Positions 37,510-46,022 of a DNA stretch of 64,000 nt are shown piece after piece. Numbering within the stretch: the stretch's first letter is position 1; each line of letters starts with the position of its first letter. Source of the DNA: Fulvivirga maritima (GTDB taxonomy: Bacteria > Bacteroidota > Bacteroidia > Cytophagales > Cyclobacteriaceae); contig NZ_CP089980.1 of the NCBI RefSeq assembly GCF_021389955.1, positions 5,203,001 through 5,267,000 on the forward strand, written 5' to 3'. Both the position numbers and the translations under genes were made by a program. Below the pieces are notes generated by a model. The model did no database searches, had not been told where the DNA came from, and saw nothing but the letters and a program-made list of their open reading frames with translations.

Positions 37510-38157
37510 ATGAAAAAATTATTGCTTTTTGCTACCCTGGCTGTGATGATGGCTTGCTCAGAAAAGAAAGAAGAAAGAGTAGTATATAATGGCTCTCAAA
37601 AACAGGCTATATTCGATAATTTGCTTACTCGTAGATCTATAAGAAAATATACTGACGAGCAGGTGTCTAAAGATGAGATTGATTCTATCATGCAATGTGC
37701 CATATTTGCTCCCAGTGCACTAAATAAGCAGCCTTGGGAAGTGAGGGTAATACAAAACCCTGAACTATTAAATGAAATCAATAACCGATTTTTGAATTAT
37801 GCTGAAGGTAAAGAATTTCAAGGTAGTGCTGCGCATTATAAAGAACCCGGCTTTAGCATTTTTCATAGCGCACCTACCCTAATTGTAATCGCCAGAGACA
37901 AGAGCAGAGACATTAGTTATCTTGATTGCGGCATTATTTTACAGAATATTTTACTAAGTGCTCATGCTCTGGATCTTGGTACCTGTCCATTAGGCACATT
38001 AGTTCCGGTACTTAATAGAAGAGAAAACAAAGACATTTTAGACCTGTTAAACATACCTAAAGGCTATGAAGTAGCCATTAATGTAGCTCTGGGACACCCG
38101 GCAGAAAGCCCTGTAGCTCCTAAGCGCTATGCAGAAAAAGTGAAGATTATAGAATAA
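37510..38157 (+). CDS. Lipoprotein nitroreductase-family flavoprotein
   Basis: The product has 215 residues. A lipoprotein signal (MKKLLLFATLAVMMAC, lipid Cys16, then SEKKEE) precedes a complete nitroreductase domain. FMN-site motifs are RRSIRKYTDEQV, FAPSALNKQPWEV and LDLGTCPLGTLVP. Nitroreductases are usually cytoplasmic NAD(P)H enzymes; a membrane-anchored extracytoplasmic copy must get electrons elsewhere, and rnfC-rnfD end 10 bp upstream. It probably accepts electrons from the membrane Rnf-like unit (inference). The substrate is unknown. Confidence 0.88.
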   Translation: MKKLLLFATLAVMMACSEKKEERVVYNGSQKQAIFDNLLTRRSIRKYTDEQVSKDEIDSIMQCAIFAPSALNKQPWEVRVIQNPELLNEINNRFLNYAEGKEFQGSAAHYKEPGFSIFHSAPTLIVIARDKSRDISYLDCGIILQNILLSAHALDLGTCPLGTLVPVLNRRENKDILDLLNIPKGYEVAINVALGHPAESPVAPKRYAEKVKIIE

Positions 38158-38168
38158 GAAGAACGAAT

Positions 38169-39266
38169 ATGAAGAGATACTTTTTAATAGCCCTATTGTA
38201 TGTCATTACAATAAGCAGCAACCAAGCACAGCAATATCACAGTGATAAACTTATGCCAGTAGCTTCTTTTGGAAAAAGCATGGCTATTGGGTTGAGTGTA
38301 TCTTCTGATAACAGAGTTTTTGTGGCCTTTCCTAATTATAATGGTGATGGCAAATACACACTAACGGAAGAAAAGAATGGAGAACTCTCCCCTTATCCTA
38401 ATGTTGAGTGGAATACCAATGGAGATTATAAATCACATCTTTTGCGAGTTCAGGATTTATATGTTGATGCTAATGATTATCTATGGGTTTTAGATTCTAA
38501 ACCTGCCTCCAAAGGTTCTATTTTTGGCGATGATGGCAAGAGTGAAGAAGGAAAATTCAAGCTGGTTAAAATTAACACCAAAAATGATCAAGTAGAAAAA
38601 ACTTATCTTTTTGAAGACCTTGATAAAACCGTTTCTGGTTTAAACGATATAAGAGTAGACACAGAAAAGGAACTGGCTTACCTGTCTGATCCTGGTCAGG
38701 CAGCTATTGTGGTGTTAGATCTTAAAACAGGCAAAAGCAGAAGTGTACTTGTAAAAACCAAGTTTACCCTGGCTGATGACGATTTGATACTGGATTACGG
38801 AGGCAATAAAATGGTTGACAAAAACGGGAAGCCTTTTTCCTCACATGTCAATGGAATAGCGCTTACAAAGGATTTTAAATACCTTTATTTCAAGCCTATC
38901 AACCAGCTTAACCTGTACAGAATAGAAACTAAATACTTAGCCAAGGCTGATCTTTCTGACAAGCAATTAAAAAAGCATGTAGAAGATATGGGAGAAGTAG
39001 GCATTACCCATGGTTTAGTTGCTGATGCTAAAGGCAATATATTCCTAACTACCTCTATCAATTACACCATTACCTACTTATCTCCTGATGGTCAGCTGCA
39101 TACTTTAGTACAAGATTCTAGGCTTATTTGGCCAGATTCTTTAGGCACAGGCAGTGATGGATACCTTTATTTTACTTGCGCACAATTACAACGTCTTCCG
39201 CAGTGGAATAATGGAGGAGATAAGACCGAATATCCCTACACTATGTATAAGGTGAAACTACCATAG
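38169..39266 (+). CDS. Secreted major royal jelly protein-family beta-propeller
   Basis: The product has 365 residues. A signal peptide (MKRYFLIALLYVITISSNQAQ) is followed by a propeller-type fold matching the royal jelly/yellow family: VQDLYVDANDYLWVLDS, LNDIRVDTEKELAYLSDPG, SSHVNGIALTKDFKYLYFKP, and IWPDSLGTGSDGYLYFTC. Bacterial members are often annotated as L-dopachrome tautomerase-related. It starts 11 bp after the nitroreductase and is the last gene before a strong terminator, so it belongs to the redox operon. The ligand is unknown. Confidence 0.82.
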   Translation: MKRYFLIALLYVITISSNQAQQYHSDKLMPVASFGKSMAIGLSVSSDNRVFVAFPNYNGDGKYTLTEEKNGELSPYPNVEWNTNGDYKSHLLRVQDLYVDANDYLWVLDSKPASKGSIFGDDGKSEEGKFKLVKINTKNDQVEKTYLFEDLDKTVSGLNDIRVDTEKELAYLSDPGQAAIVVLDLKTGKSRSVLVKTKFTLADDDLILDYGGNKMVDKNGKPFSSHVNGIALTKDFKYLYFKPINQLNLYRIETKYLAKADLSDKQLKKHVEDMGEVGITHGLVADAKGNIFLTTSINYTITYLSPDGQLHTLVQDSRLIWPDSLGTGSDGYLYFTCAQLQRLPQWNNGGDKTEYPYTMYKVKLP

Positions 39267-39279
39267 CAAAAAATCAATG

Positions 39280-39316
39280 AACATGCGACCAACAAACTCA
39301 AGGGTCGCATGTTTTA
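39280..39316 (+). terminator. Intrinsic terminator of the Rnf-like operon
   Basis: A perfect 11-bp stem (aacatgcgacc, 39280-39290; ggtcgcatgtt, 39303-39313) with a 12-nt loop runs into tttattat. It overlaps the first codons of a longer reading of the lipocalin ORF, which argues that lipocalin starts at 39333. Confidence 0.85.
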
Positions 39317-39332
39317 TTATAAACTGATTGCT

Positions 39333-39884
39333 ATGAAAAAGAACAACATCATATTTGCTGCAGGAGCAGTAGTGGCCTTCGGAGCCATTGCTCTTTTTAA
39401 ACCAAAAAAATATATACCAGAAGGCATAGAACCGATCAAGGCTTTCGATAAAGAAAGATACTTAGGTAAATGGTATGAAATAGCCCGGTTTGACTTTCGA
39501 TTTGAAAAAGGACTGAGCAACGTTACAGCAGAATATTCTCTTAATGACAATGGCTCTATTAAAGTAGTGAATAGAGGCTATGCTGATAAAAAAGGGAAGT
39601 TTAAAGAATCCGTTGGTAAAGCCAAGTTTGTACAAGATGACCAAACGGCACAGCTAAAAGTTTCTTTCTTCGGTCCATTCTACGCTGGTTATAATGTTAT
39701 AGCCATAGACCCTGACTATAAAAACGCATTAGTAGTTGGTGAAAGTAGAGATTACATGTGGCTGCTCTCAAGAGACACCACCATGCCTGAAGATATTAAA
39801 AAGGCCTATTTAGATTTGGCTGAGAAACATGGCTTCGATACCTCACAGTTGGTCTGGACTGAACATGATCCTGATAAAGTCTAA
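39333..39884 (+). CDS. Bacterial lipocalin (Blc-like)
   Basis: The product has 183 residues with an N-terminal hydrophobic anchor (IIFAAGAVVAFGAIALF) and no lipobox Cys, unlike E. coli Blc. Lipocalin signatures are the GKWYEIARFDFRFEKGL block with the conserved Trp, the NVIAIDPDYKNALVVGES strand pair and YMWLLSRD. It is probably anchored in the inner membrane facing the periplasm and binds fatty acids or lysophospholipids. It lies just after the Rnf-operon terminator and appears to be a separate unit. Confidence 0.9.
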   Translation: MKKNNIIFAAGAVVAFGAIALFKPKKYIPEGIEPIKAFDKERYLGKWYEIARFDFRFEKGLSNVTAEYSLNDNGSIKVVNRGYADKKGKFKESVGKAKFVQDDQTAQLKVSFFGPFYAGYNVIAIDPDYKNALVVGESRDYMWLLSRDTTMPEDIKKAYLDLAEKHGFDTSQLVWTEHDPDKV

Positions 39885-39988
39885 ATGATATGATCACTAT
39901 GAAATTGTAAAAGAAATTTTGTTCATATTACTCAGAAGGATAATTTTACTAGTAATAATACATGTAGATCCAAAGATCCTTCTTTACT

Positions 39989-41545
39989 ATGATTCAGAAT
40001 TTCTTTTCCTGTCTTTTTACCGCTTTATTGTTTTCCGGGTCACTTCTGGCCCAAACTCCACCTAAAGAGCTCGAGATAGAGCTTCATCCTGAGCAAAAAT
40101 ATCAAACTATTCACAGTTTTGGCGCTTCCGGTTGTTGGTTTGGAGAACCTATTGGTGCCAATTGGCCAGATCAAAAGAAGGAGCATATAGCAGAACTTCT
40201 GTTTAGTACAGAGAACACTGAAAACGGAAGTCCTAAAGGCCTTGGCCTTAGTGCATGGCGCTTCAATATAGGAGGTGGCACAGCCGAGCAAGGAGATAGC
40301 AGCGGCATAGTAGAACCTAACCATCGGGTAGAATCTTTCCTTGATGAAAATGGTAACTATGATTGGAGCAAGCAGCCGGGCTCTCAATATTTATTTAAAA
40401 AGGCCACTGACTACAAAGTCCCCAACCTGATAGCTTTCGTTAATTCTCCCCCTGTTTTCTTCAACAAAAACGGCCTGGGCTTTTTGCAAACCAAAGGGCA
40501 CACTACCAACCTAAAGTCAGAGCACTATAAAGATTTTGCTCAGTTCCTGGCCACAGTGGTAGAACACTTTGATAATGAAGGATACCATTTTAATTATCTG
40601 AGCCCCATTAATGAGCCGCAGTGGGACTGGTACGGTGAGTTTGGTAACGCGAAGCAAGAAGGCACTCCTTACAGTAATGAAGAGATGTTTGAAGTAATTA
40701 CCGAAGTAAACAAAGCGTTGAAAAAGAATAAATCTGAAACTAAAATAGTGATGCCAGAGGCTGCCATGCTTACTTACCTGACTGGTGGTAATGGCCCAAG
40801 CTCTAATCAGATCAATGCTTTTTGGGATAAGAAGAGTAAACTATACCTTGGCAATTTAAGTCATTTGGCACCGCATGTGGCGGGGCATAGCTATTTTACT
40901 GATGGCAGTAACGAGCAGATCATCTCCGTAAGGGAAAAAGTAAAAGAAAGTACCATTAAATATGGTTTAGATTACTGGCAGAGTGAATACAGTTTGTTGG
41001 GGAATGGCTATCGTGAAGGAGAAGAAAGCAGGTCTACCCTGGATTGTGGCTTATTTTTAGCCAAAATGATCCATCATGATCTGGTAGTGGGCAATGCTAC
41101 CGCCTGGCATTACTGGAACAGTTTCGAGCCAGGAGACTGGAAAAAAGACACCCGCTATTACCTTATAGCTATTGAACCTAATGAAGACTGGACTGACGGA
41201 GCCTATGCAGTAACTGGTAATTTCTATGCTCTAGGCCATTATAGCCGATTTGTAAGGCCCGGCATGCAGAGAATCGGACTTACCAGATCAGATGAGGCTA
41301 CTACTATGCAAGCCGCTGAGGGAGTGATGATCTCTGCTTACCAGGACCCAAAAACCAATGAAACGGTGTTAGTGGCCATTAACTACACAGAAGATTACTA
41401 TACGCTTAAAATCAAGGGTGACGGTGCAGAATGGTATAACCAATATATCACTAACCGCTCTAACCGATTTAAATATCGTGGTGATGTGCAAAATAGCTAT
41501 ATTCAACTCATGCCTCGCTCTATTTACACACTTGTATCTGATTAA
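39989..41545 (+). CDS. Secreted glycoside hydrolase family 30 enzyme
   Basis: The product has 518 residues with a signal peptide (MIQNFFSCLFTALLFSGSLLAQ). It has a GH30-type TIM barrel and side beta domain: HSFGASGCWFGEPIG, LSAWRFNIGGGTAEQG, the probable acid/base E209 in SPINEPQWDW and nucleophile E333 in YWQSEYSLLG. GH30 members cleave beta-1,6-galactan, glucosylceramide or xylan. The subfamily cannot be fixed by eye, though an endo-beta-1,6-galactanase-like enzyme fits best. The GH2 gene follows after 37 bp, so the two probably act on one glycan. Confidence 0.88.
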   Translation: MIQNFFSCLFTALLFSGSLLAQTPPKELEIELHPEQKYQTIHSFGASGCWFGEPIGANWPDQKKEHIAELLFSTENTENGSPKGLGLSAWRFNIGGGTAEQGDSSGIVEPNHRVESFLDENGNYDWSKQPGSQYLFKKATDYKVPNLIAFVNSPPVFFNKNGLGFLQTKGHTTNLKSEHYKDFAQFLATVVEHFDNEGYHFNYLSPINEPQWDWYGEFGNAKQEGTPYSNEEMFEVITEVNKALKKNKSETKIVMPEAAMLTYLTGGNGPSSNQINAFWDKKSKLYLGNLSHLAPHVAGHSYFTDGSNEQIISVREKVKESTIKYGLDYWQSEYSLLGNGYREGEESRSTLDCGLFLAKMIHHDLVVGNATAWHYWNSFEPGDWKKDTRYYLIAIEPNEDWTDGAYAVTGNFYALGHYSRFVRPGMQRIGLTRSDEATTMQAAEGVMISAYQDPKTNETVLVAINYTEDYYTLKIKGDGAEWYNQYITNRSNRFKYRGDVQNSYIQLMPRSIYTLVSD

Positions 41546-41582
41546 TATTACTACTTCTCATGAATAAATAAAACGTACTACT

Positions 41583-44369
41583 ATGAATAAAAACCTCTAC
41601 TTCGCTGCCTTATTGTTAATTCTGAGTTTGGCGTGCACCAAACATAATCGGGATTATCAAAGGCCTCGTATTGATCTTTCTGGTACCTGGCAATTTGCCT
41701 TAGATACCGCATCGAAAGGAGAAGAAAACCATTGGTTCCTTTCAGATTTACAAGATTCATTACAACTGCCTGGCACTACTGACACTAATAAAAAAGGCTT
41801 CGTTAATAATGATACCACTACCATGCACCTCAATAGGAAATATAAATACGAGGGAGCAGCATGGTATAGAAAGGAAGTGACTATACCTGAAAGCTTTAAA
41901 GACCAATACCTGGAACTGATACTGGAACGCTCCAAAACCTCAAAAGTATGGGTTGATAGCACTTACATTGGCCAATCGGGTCTATTGCAATCTGCGCAAA
42001 AATTTGATGTATCGCAGGCGCTAACTCCCGGAAAGCACACCATTTCGGTAATGGTGAATAATGACGTATCATTGACACCTTACGGCAATGTTCATATCTA
42101 CTCTGATGACACCCAAACTAACTGGAATGGAATTTTGGGTGAAATGTATATTGAGGCTTCCGCCAAAACCAGAATATCAGGCATTAAAGTGTATCCTGAT
42201 CTTGCTAACCAACAAATTGAAGTGCACCTGAGTCTTGATAATCAGTTGAAATGGGATTCTGTTGATATTCACCTAATGGTTGAGCGCAGTGATTCAACAT
42301 CTAGTCCATTGGAGCCTGTTACAAGCCATGTTAAAGCTGATAATGAGATAGTTTTAAGCTATAAACTTGGTGAGGCCATGGCTTTGTGGGATGAGTATAA
42401 ACAACCTTTATATCAGCTAACAGCTATGCTTACTCATGGTGAAGTGAGAGATGCTGCTTCTGTAAGTTTCGGTATGCGAAATTTCACCACCCAAGGTACT
42501 CAATTCGCCATAAATGGAAGAAAAACTTTTTTGCGTGGTAAACATGAGGCTGCTGTATTTCCTAAAACCGGCTTCCCTCCAATGGATGTAGATTCCTGGA
42601 GAAGGGTGTATCAGATCGCTAAGGAATACGGTATTAATCATTACCGTTTCCATACTTACTGTCCTCCAGAAGCAGCATTTATCGCAGCTGATATGGAAGG
42701 AATATACCTGCAGGCTGAGCTCCCTTTCTGGGGCGGCATGGAAGCCGACAGCATAGCTGAAGCTCAGCGCATAGAAGGCAAAGCCATGCTCGATGCTTAT
42801 GCTAATCACCCCTCATTTGTCATGTTTTCTCCTGGTAATGAGATTTGGAGTGGCCATGATCGCGTGGAAGCCTATATTAAAGAGTTAAAAGCTTATGATG
42901 ATCGTCCGCTTTATACCATGGGTAGCAATAATAGCATAGGCTACTCTCCACCAAGAGAGGTGTCAGAGTTTTTTGTGGCAGCACGAACTCCTTATGCTCA
43001 TGATTCGGTGCTTACTCACACCAGGCTAACCCATGCTTTTGCAGACTCACGAGATGGTGGAATTCTCAACACGCAAACACCTGCTACAGACGTGCACTTT
43101 GATTATGCAGTAAAATCAATCTCAGTTCCTATTGTAAGTCATGAAATAGGCCAGTATCAGATCTACCCAAATTATAATGAGATTAACAAGTATGATGGCG
43201 TACTTGAAGCGCGTAACCTACAAGTATTTCAACAAAGATTGAAAAAGGCTGGCATGGGAGAAATGGATAGTATCTTTCAAAAGGCCTCTGGTGCCTGGTC
43301 GGCGCTATGCTATAAAGCAGAAATGGAAGCTGCCATTGGCACAGAAGGATTCGCTGGTTTTCAGCTTTTAGACTTACAGGACTTTCCCGGGCAGGGCACG
43401 GCTTTGGTGGGTATATTAGATGCCTTTATGGATAGCAAGGAGGTAATAAGCGCAGAAAAATGGAAAGCATCATGTAATGATGTAGTGATCCTAATGGAGA
43501 TGCCAAAATACTGTTATACTAACCAGGAAAGCTTTGATGCAAAAGTTAAGGTAGCGAATTTTTCTAATAGAGATTTAGCTGATAAGTTAACCTGGACTAT
43601 AGCCACAGATAACGACAATATTGTGAAAAACGGGACATTTGATTCAGCCAATATACCTAATGAAGGCATCACTGACCTCGGTAACATTTCCGTGGATCTG
43701 GCTTCAGTAAAGTCCCCAAAAAAGTTAGATGTTACCTTAAAGCTAGAAGGTACAGGCTATAAGCATACCTATTCTATCTGGGTCTATCCTACTCCTAAAA
43801 AACTATCACCACAAGAAGATATTCTGGTAAGCAAAGCTTTAGATGCAAGCACATCTGCCGCCTTGCAATCAGGCAAAAAAGTATTGTTATTTCCCAAAGT
43901 TGATGAGAATAAAAGCTTTGCAGGGCATTTTCCTCCGGAATTTTGGAATTATGGTATGTTCAAAGGAATCAGTGAATGGGCCAAAAAGCCTGTATCTCCT
44001 GGCACACTGGGGCTTTTAATGGATCCTGAGCACCCTATTTTCAATAAATTTCCTACTGACTTTCATACTAACTGGCAATGGTTTTCTATTATAAAGGGTA
44101 GCAGATCATTGATTTTAGACAGTACGTCCAATGATTATTTGCCTACCGTTCGGGTAATAGATAACCTGGAAAGGAATCATAAACTGGGGCTCATTTTTGA
44201 ATTCAAAGTGGGTGAAGGTAAGCTTTTGATCTGCATGTCTGATTTACCTGCCTTAAAAGACAAACCAGAAGCGGCTCAGCTATACAAATCCATTATAAGT
44301 TATATGGAATCAGCAGAATTTAACCCTGACTATGAAGTGGATGATGTGATGCTGAAATCACTACTATGA
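41583..44369 (+). CDS. Lipoprotein glycoside hydrolase family 2 enzyme
   Basis: The product has 928 residues. A lipoprotein signal (MNKNLYFAALLLILSLAC, lipid Cys18) precedes a GH2 sugar-binding domain (IDLSGTWQFALD; AAWYRKEVTIPE), an Ig-like domain and the catalytic barrel. The probable acid/base is E420 in SPGNEIWSG and the nucleophile E521 in VSHEIGQYQ. An extra C-terminal region of about 250 residues follows (ILVSKALDASTSAALQSGKKVLLFPK), resembling a glutamine-amidotransferase-like fold without clear catalytic residues. Activity as a beta-galactosidase or beta-glucuronidase is plausible. It is probably an operon partner of the upstream GH30 gene. Confidence 0.87.
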   Translation: MNKNLYFAALLLILSLACTKHNRDYQRPRIDLSGTWQFALDTASKGEENHWFLSDLQDSLQLPGTTDTNKKGFVNNDTTTMHLNRKYKYEGAAWYRKEVTIPESFKDQYLELILERSKTSKVWVDSTYIGQSGLLQSAQKFDVSQALTPGKHTISVMVNNDVSLTPYGNVHIYSDDTQTNWNGILGEMYIEASAKTRISGIKVYPDLANQQIEVHLSLDNQLKWDSVDIHLMVERSDSTSSPLEPVTSHVKADNEIVLSYKLGEAMALWDEYKQPLYQLTAMLTHGEVRDAASVSFGMRNFTTQGTQFAINGRKTFLRGKHEAAVFPKTGFPPMDVDSWRRVYQIAKEYGINHYRFHTYCPPEAAFIAADMEGIYLQAELPFWGGMEADSIAEAQRIEGKAMLDAYANHPSFVMFSPGNEIWSGHDRVEAYIKELKAYDDRPLYTMGSNNSIGYSPPREVSEFFVAARTPYAHDSVLTHTRLTHAFADSRDGGILNTQTPATDVHFDYAVKSISVPIVSHEIGQYQIYPNYNEINKYDGVLEARNLQVFQQRLKKAGMGEMDSIFQKASGAWSALCYKAEMEAAIGTEGFAGFQLLDLQDFPGQGTALVGILDAFMDSKEVISAEKWKASCNDVVILMEMPKYCYTNQESFDAKVKVANFSNRDLADKLTWTIATDNDNIVKNGTFDSANIPNEGITDLGNISVDLASVKSPKKLDVTLKLEGTGYKHTYSIWVYPTPKKLSPQEDILVSKALDASTSAALQSGKKVLLFPKVDENKSFAGHFPPEFWNYGMFKGISEWAKKPVSPGTLGLLMDPEHPIFNKFPTDFHTNWQWFSIIKGSRSLILDSTSNDYLPTVRVIDNLERNHKLGLIFEFKVGEGKLLICMSDLPALKDKPEAAQLYKSIISYMESAEFNPDYEVDDVMLKSLL

Positions 44370-44396
44370 TACCTGGTTTGAATATGAAATGGGAGT

Positions 44397-44813
44397 TTAA
44401 TCTTTAGCCGTAAGAAACTGAATAGCAGACTCTTCATCTGCAAAAATCTTAAAGGGCAGATTAAACTTGTTAACGGCATTCAAAAGGATGTTAAGGTAAT
44501 ACCTTTTAAAAACATTGCCGCTGGATATAACAGCGGCCCTTTTGAGTCCACCTTTGATAGCTGCAGGCACCATTTCATATTCAAACCATTTCCTGTTTTC
44601 AGGAGATACCACGCCCTGATCTCTGGTATCTGATAGAAAAAGGGCGACTGTTTTACCACTGTTAGACCAATCTAGCAAAGCTTGAAATGGCTTTTGGTAT
44701 TGTTCAGTGGTAAGGCTTTTATCTTCCTGCCAAATGATCTTGCCTAACTTTAGGTTTTCATCATACAGCACTTTTACATACTTCTCTTCTAAAACTTCAG
44801 TTAACACATCCAT
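44397..44813 (-). CDS. STAS-like domain protein
   Basis: The product has 138 residues from the ATG at 44813. It is soluble, with an alpha/beta pattern like SpoIIAA/STAS domains (GKIIWQEDKSLTTEQYQKPFQALLDW, then KTVALFLSDTRDQGVVSPENRKWFEYEM). Similar short proteins are common in Bacteroidota and are often called STAS/SEC14-like. No partner gene is adjacent. A longer reading with 31 more residues is hydrophobic but lacks a good start context, so I leave it out. Confidence 0.65.
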   Translation of the reverse strand: MDVLTEVLEEKYVKVLYDENLKLGKIIWQEDKSLTTEQYQKPFQALLDWSNSGKTVALFLSDTRDQGVVSPENRKWFEYEMVPAAIKGGLKRAAVISSGNVFKRYYLNILLNAVNKFNLPFKIFADEESAIQFLTAKD

Positions 44814-45010
44814 AATTATAGGAAATAGCTTTACTGAAAATAGAAATATTTTATTAAATATAAAAGTAATTACATTACTATATAGCAACCTACTTCCGCA
44901 GTTCATTGCCGTGATGTGATGATTTTCCTATTTGCCAATTAACATTTCATTACTTCTAATAGATTTTGATTAAAATTATTTACTTTGTCACTTTTAATAA
45001 GAAAAACACT

Positions 45011-45892
45011 ATGGCTTCAGGATTTTTTGCACTCTTAGATGATGTCGCCTCACTTATGGATGATGTGGCAACTATGGGCAAAGTGGCGGGTAAAAAGACC
45101 GCTGGTATTTTAGGTGATGACCTTGCTGTAAATGCAGAAAAGGCATCAGGATTTATGTCCTCAAGAGAACTGCCGGTACTTTGGGCCATTACCAAAGGCT
45201 CTTTACTTAATAAGTTAATCATTCTACCCATTGCGTTTTTGCTTAGTGCGTTCGTTCCTACAGCCATCATAGTTATACTGGTTATTGGTGGATTATACCT
45301 GGCATATGAAGGAGCCGAAAAAATATATGAATTCCTGGTTCCCCACGCCCATGATCATGAATCTGTAGTAGCTAAAAATCTTACAGAAGAAGAAGTTATG
45401 GCTCAGGAAAAAGCGAAAGTAAAATCTGCTATCATCACTGATTTTATTCTATCTGTGGAGATCGTAATTATCGCTTTGGGCGAAGTGTCTCAGGAGCCGT
45501 TGCAAATACAAATTCCAGTAGTATCTATCATAGCTTTGGTGGCCACTATTGGCGTATATGGAATAGTTGCTCTAATAGTGCGTATGGACGAAATGGGACT
45601 TAAACTCATCAATCTCAATGAAGAGGACAACTCATTTTCTGATAAAGTAGGGCGTTTATTGGTGGCTGCGCTACCTAAAATTATAAAAGGCCTTTCAGTA
45701 GTAGGTACTATTGCTCTTATGCTGGTTTCAGGTGGTATTTTCGTCCACTATTTACCTTTTGTTCATCACCTTGAAGAAACCATTGCTATTCCGGGAATAA
45801 TCTTTGAATTTTTGGCCGGACTCATCATCGGAGCCATTGTGCTATTAATAGTTATGGGAGGCAAAAAGCTTTGGACCTCCATTAAGAAATAA
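45011..45892 (+). CDS. DUF808 family inner-membrane protein
   Basis: The product has 293 residues. It opens with the DUF808 signature MASGFFALLDDVASLMDDVA, then AGKKTAGILGDDLAVNAEKASGF. Six or so transmembrane helices follow. The family (YedI-like) is widespread and its transport role is unproven. The ATG at 45011 gives the conserved N-terminus, so the longer reading from 44966 is rejected. It diverges from the STAS-like gene. Confidence 0.92.
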   Translation: MASGFFALLDDVASLMDDVATMGKVAGKKTAGILGDDLAVNAEKASGFMSSRELPVLWAITKGSLLNKLIILPIAFLLSAFVPTAIIVILVIGGLYLAYEGAEKIYEFLVPHAHDHESVVAKNLTEEEVMAQEKAKVKSAIITDFILSVEIVIIALGEVSQEPLQIQIPVVSIIALVATIGVYGIVALIVRMDEMGLKLINLNEEDNSFSDKVGRLLVAALPKIIKGLSVVGTIALMLVSGGIFVHYLPFVHHLEETIAIPGIIFEFLAGLIIGAIVLLIVMGGKKLWTSIKK

Positions 45893-45909
45893 ATCATTAT
45901 TAAATAAGA

Positions 45910-45960
45910 ATATCGGTGTCATTCATTATCCGTGAGAAAGATAGCGAAAGACACCGATAT
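45910..45960. terminator. Long-looped inverted repeat between convergent genes
   Basis: A perfect 11-bp repeat (atatcggtgtc, 45910-45920; gacaccgatat, 45950-45960) is separated by 29 nt. It lies between convergent DUF808 and alcohol dehydrogenase genes. No T-tract follows, so it may be a terminator or a protein-binding site. Confidence 0.45.
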
Positions 45961-46022
45961 GCAGAACGTCTAATATGTAAAAACTAATAATGCTTTTTCC
46001 TGACTAATTGTTTAGGTGTAAA

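Noticed and set aside
39309-39332. Eight-residue upstream start for the lipocalin gene
   Set aside because: It would begin inside the Rnf-operon terminator stem; the ATG at 39333 gives a normal anchor sequence.
39989-44369. Complete polysaccharide utilisation locus around GH30 and GH2
   Set aside because: No SusC/SusD pair or regulator is adjacent; the only SusCD pair is about 10 kb away, on the other strand and with its own enzyme.
44814-44906. N-terminal extension of the STAS-like protein
   Set aside because: The added 31 residues are hydrophobic with no good start context. The family-like sequence begins at the ATG at 44813.
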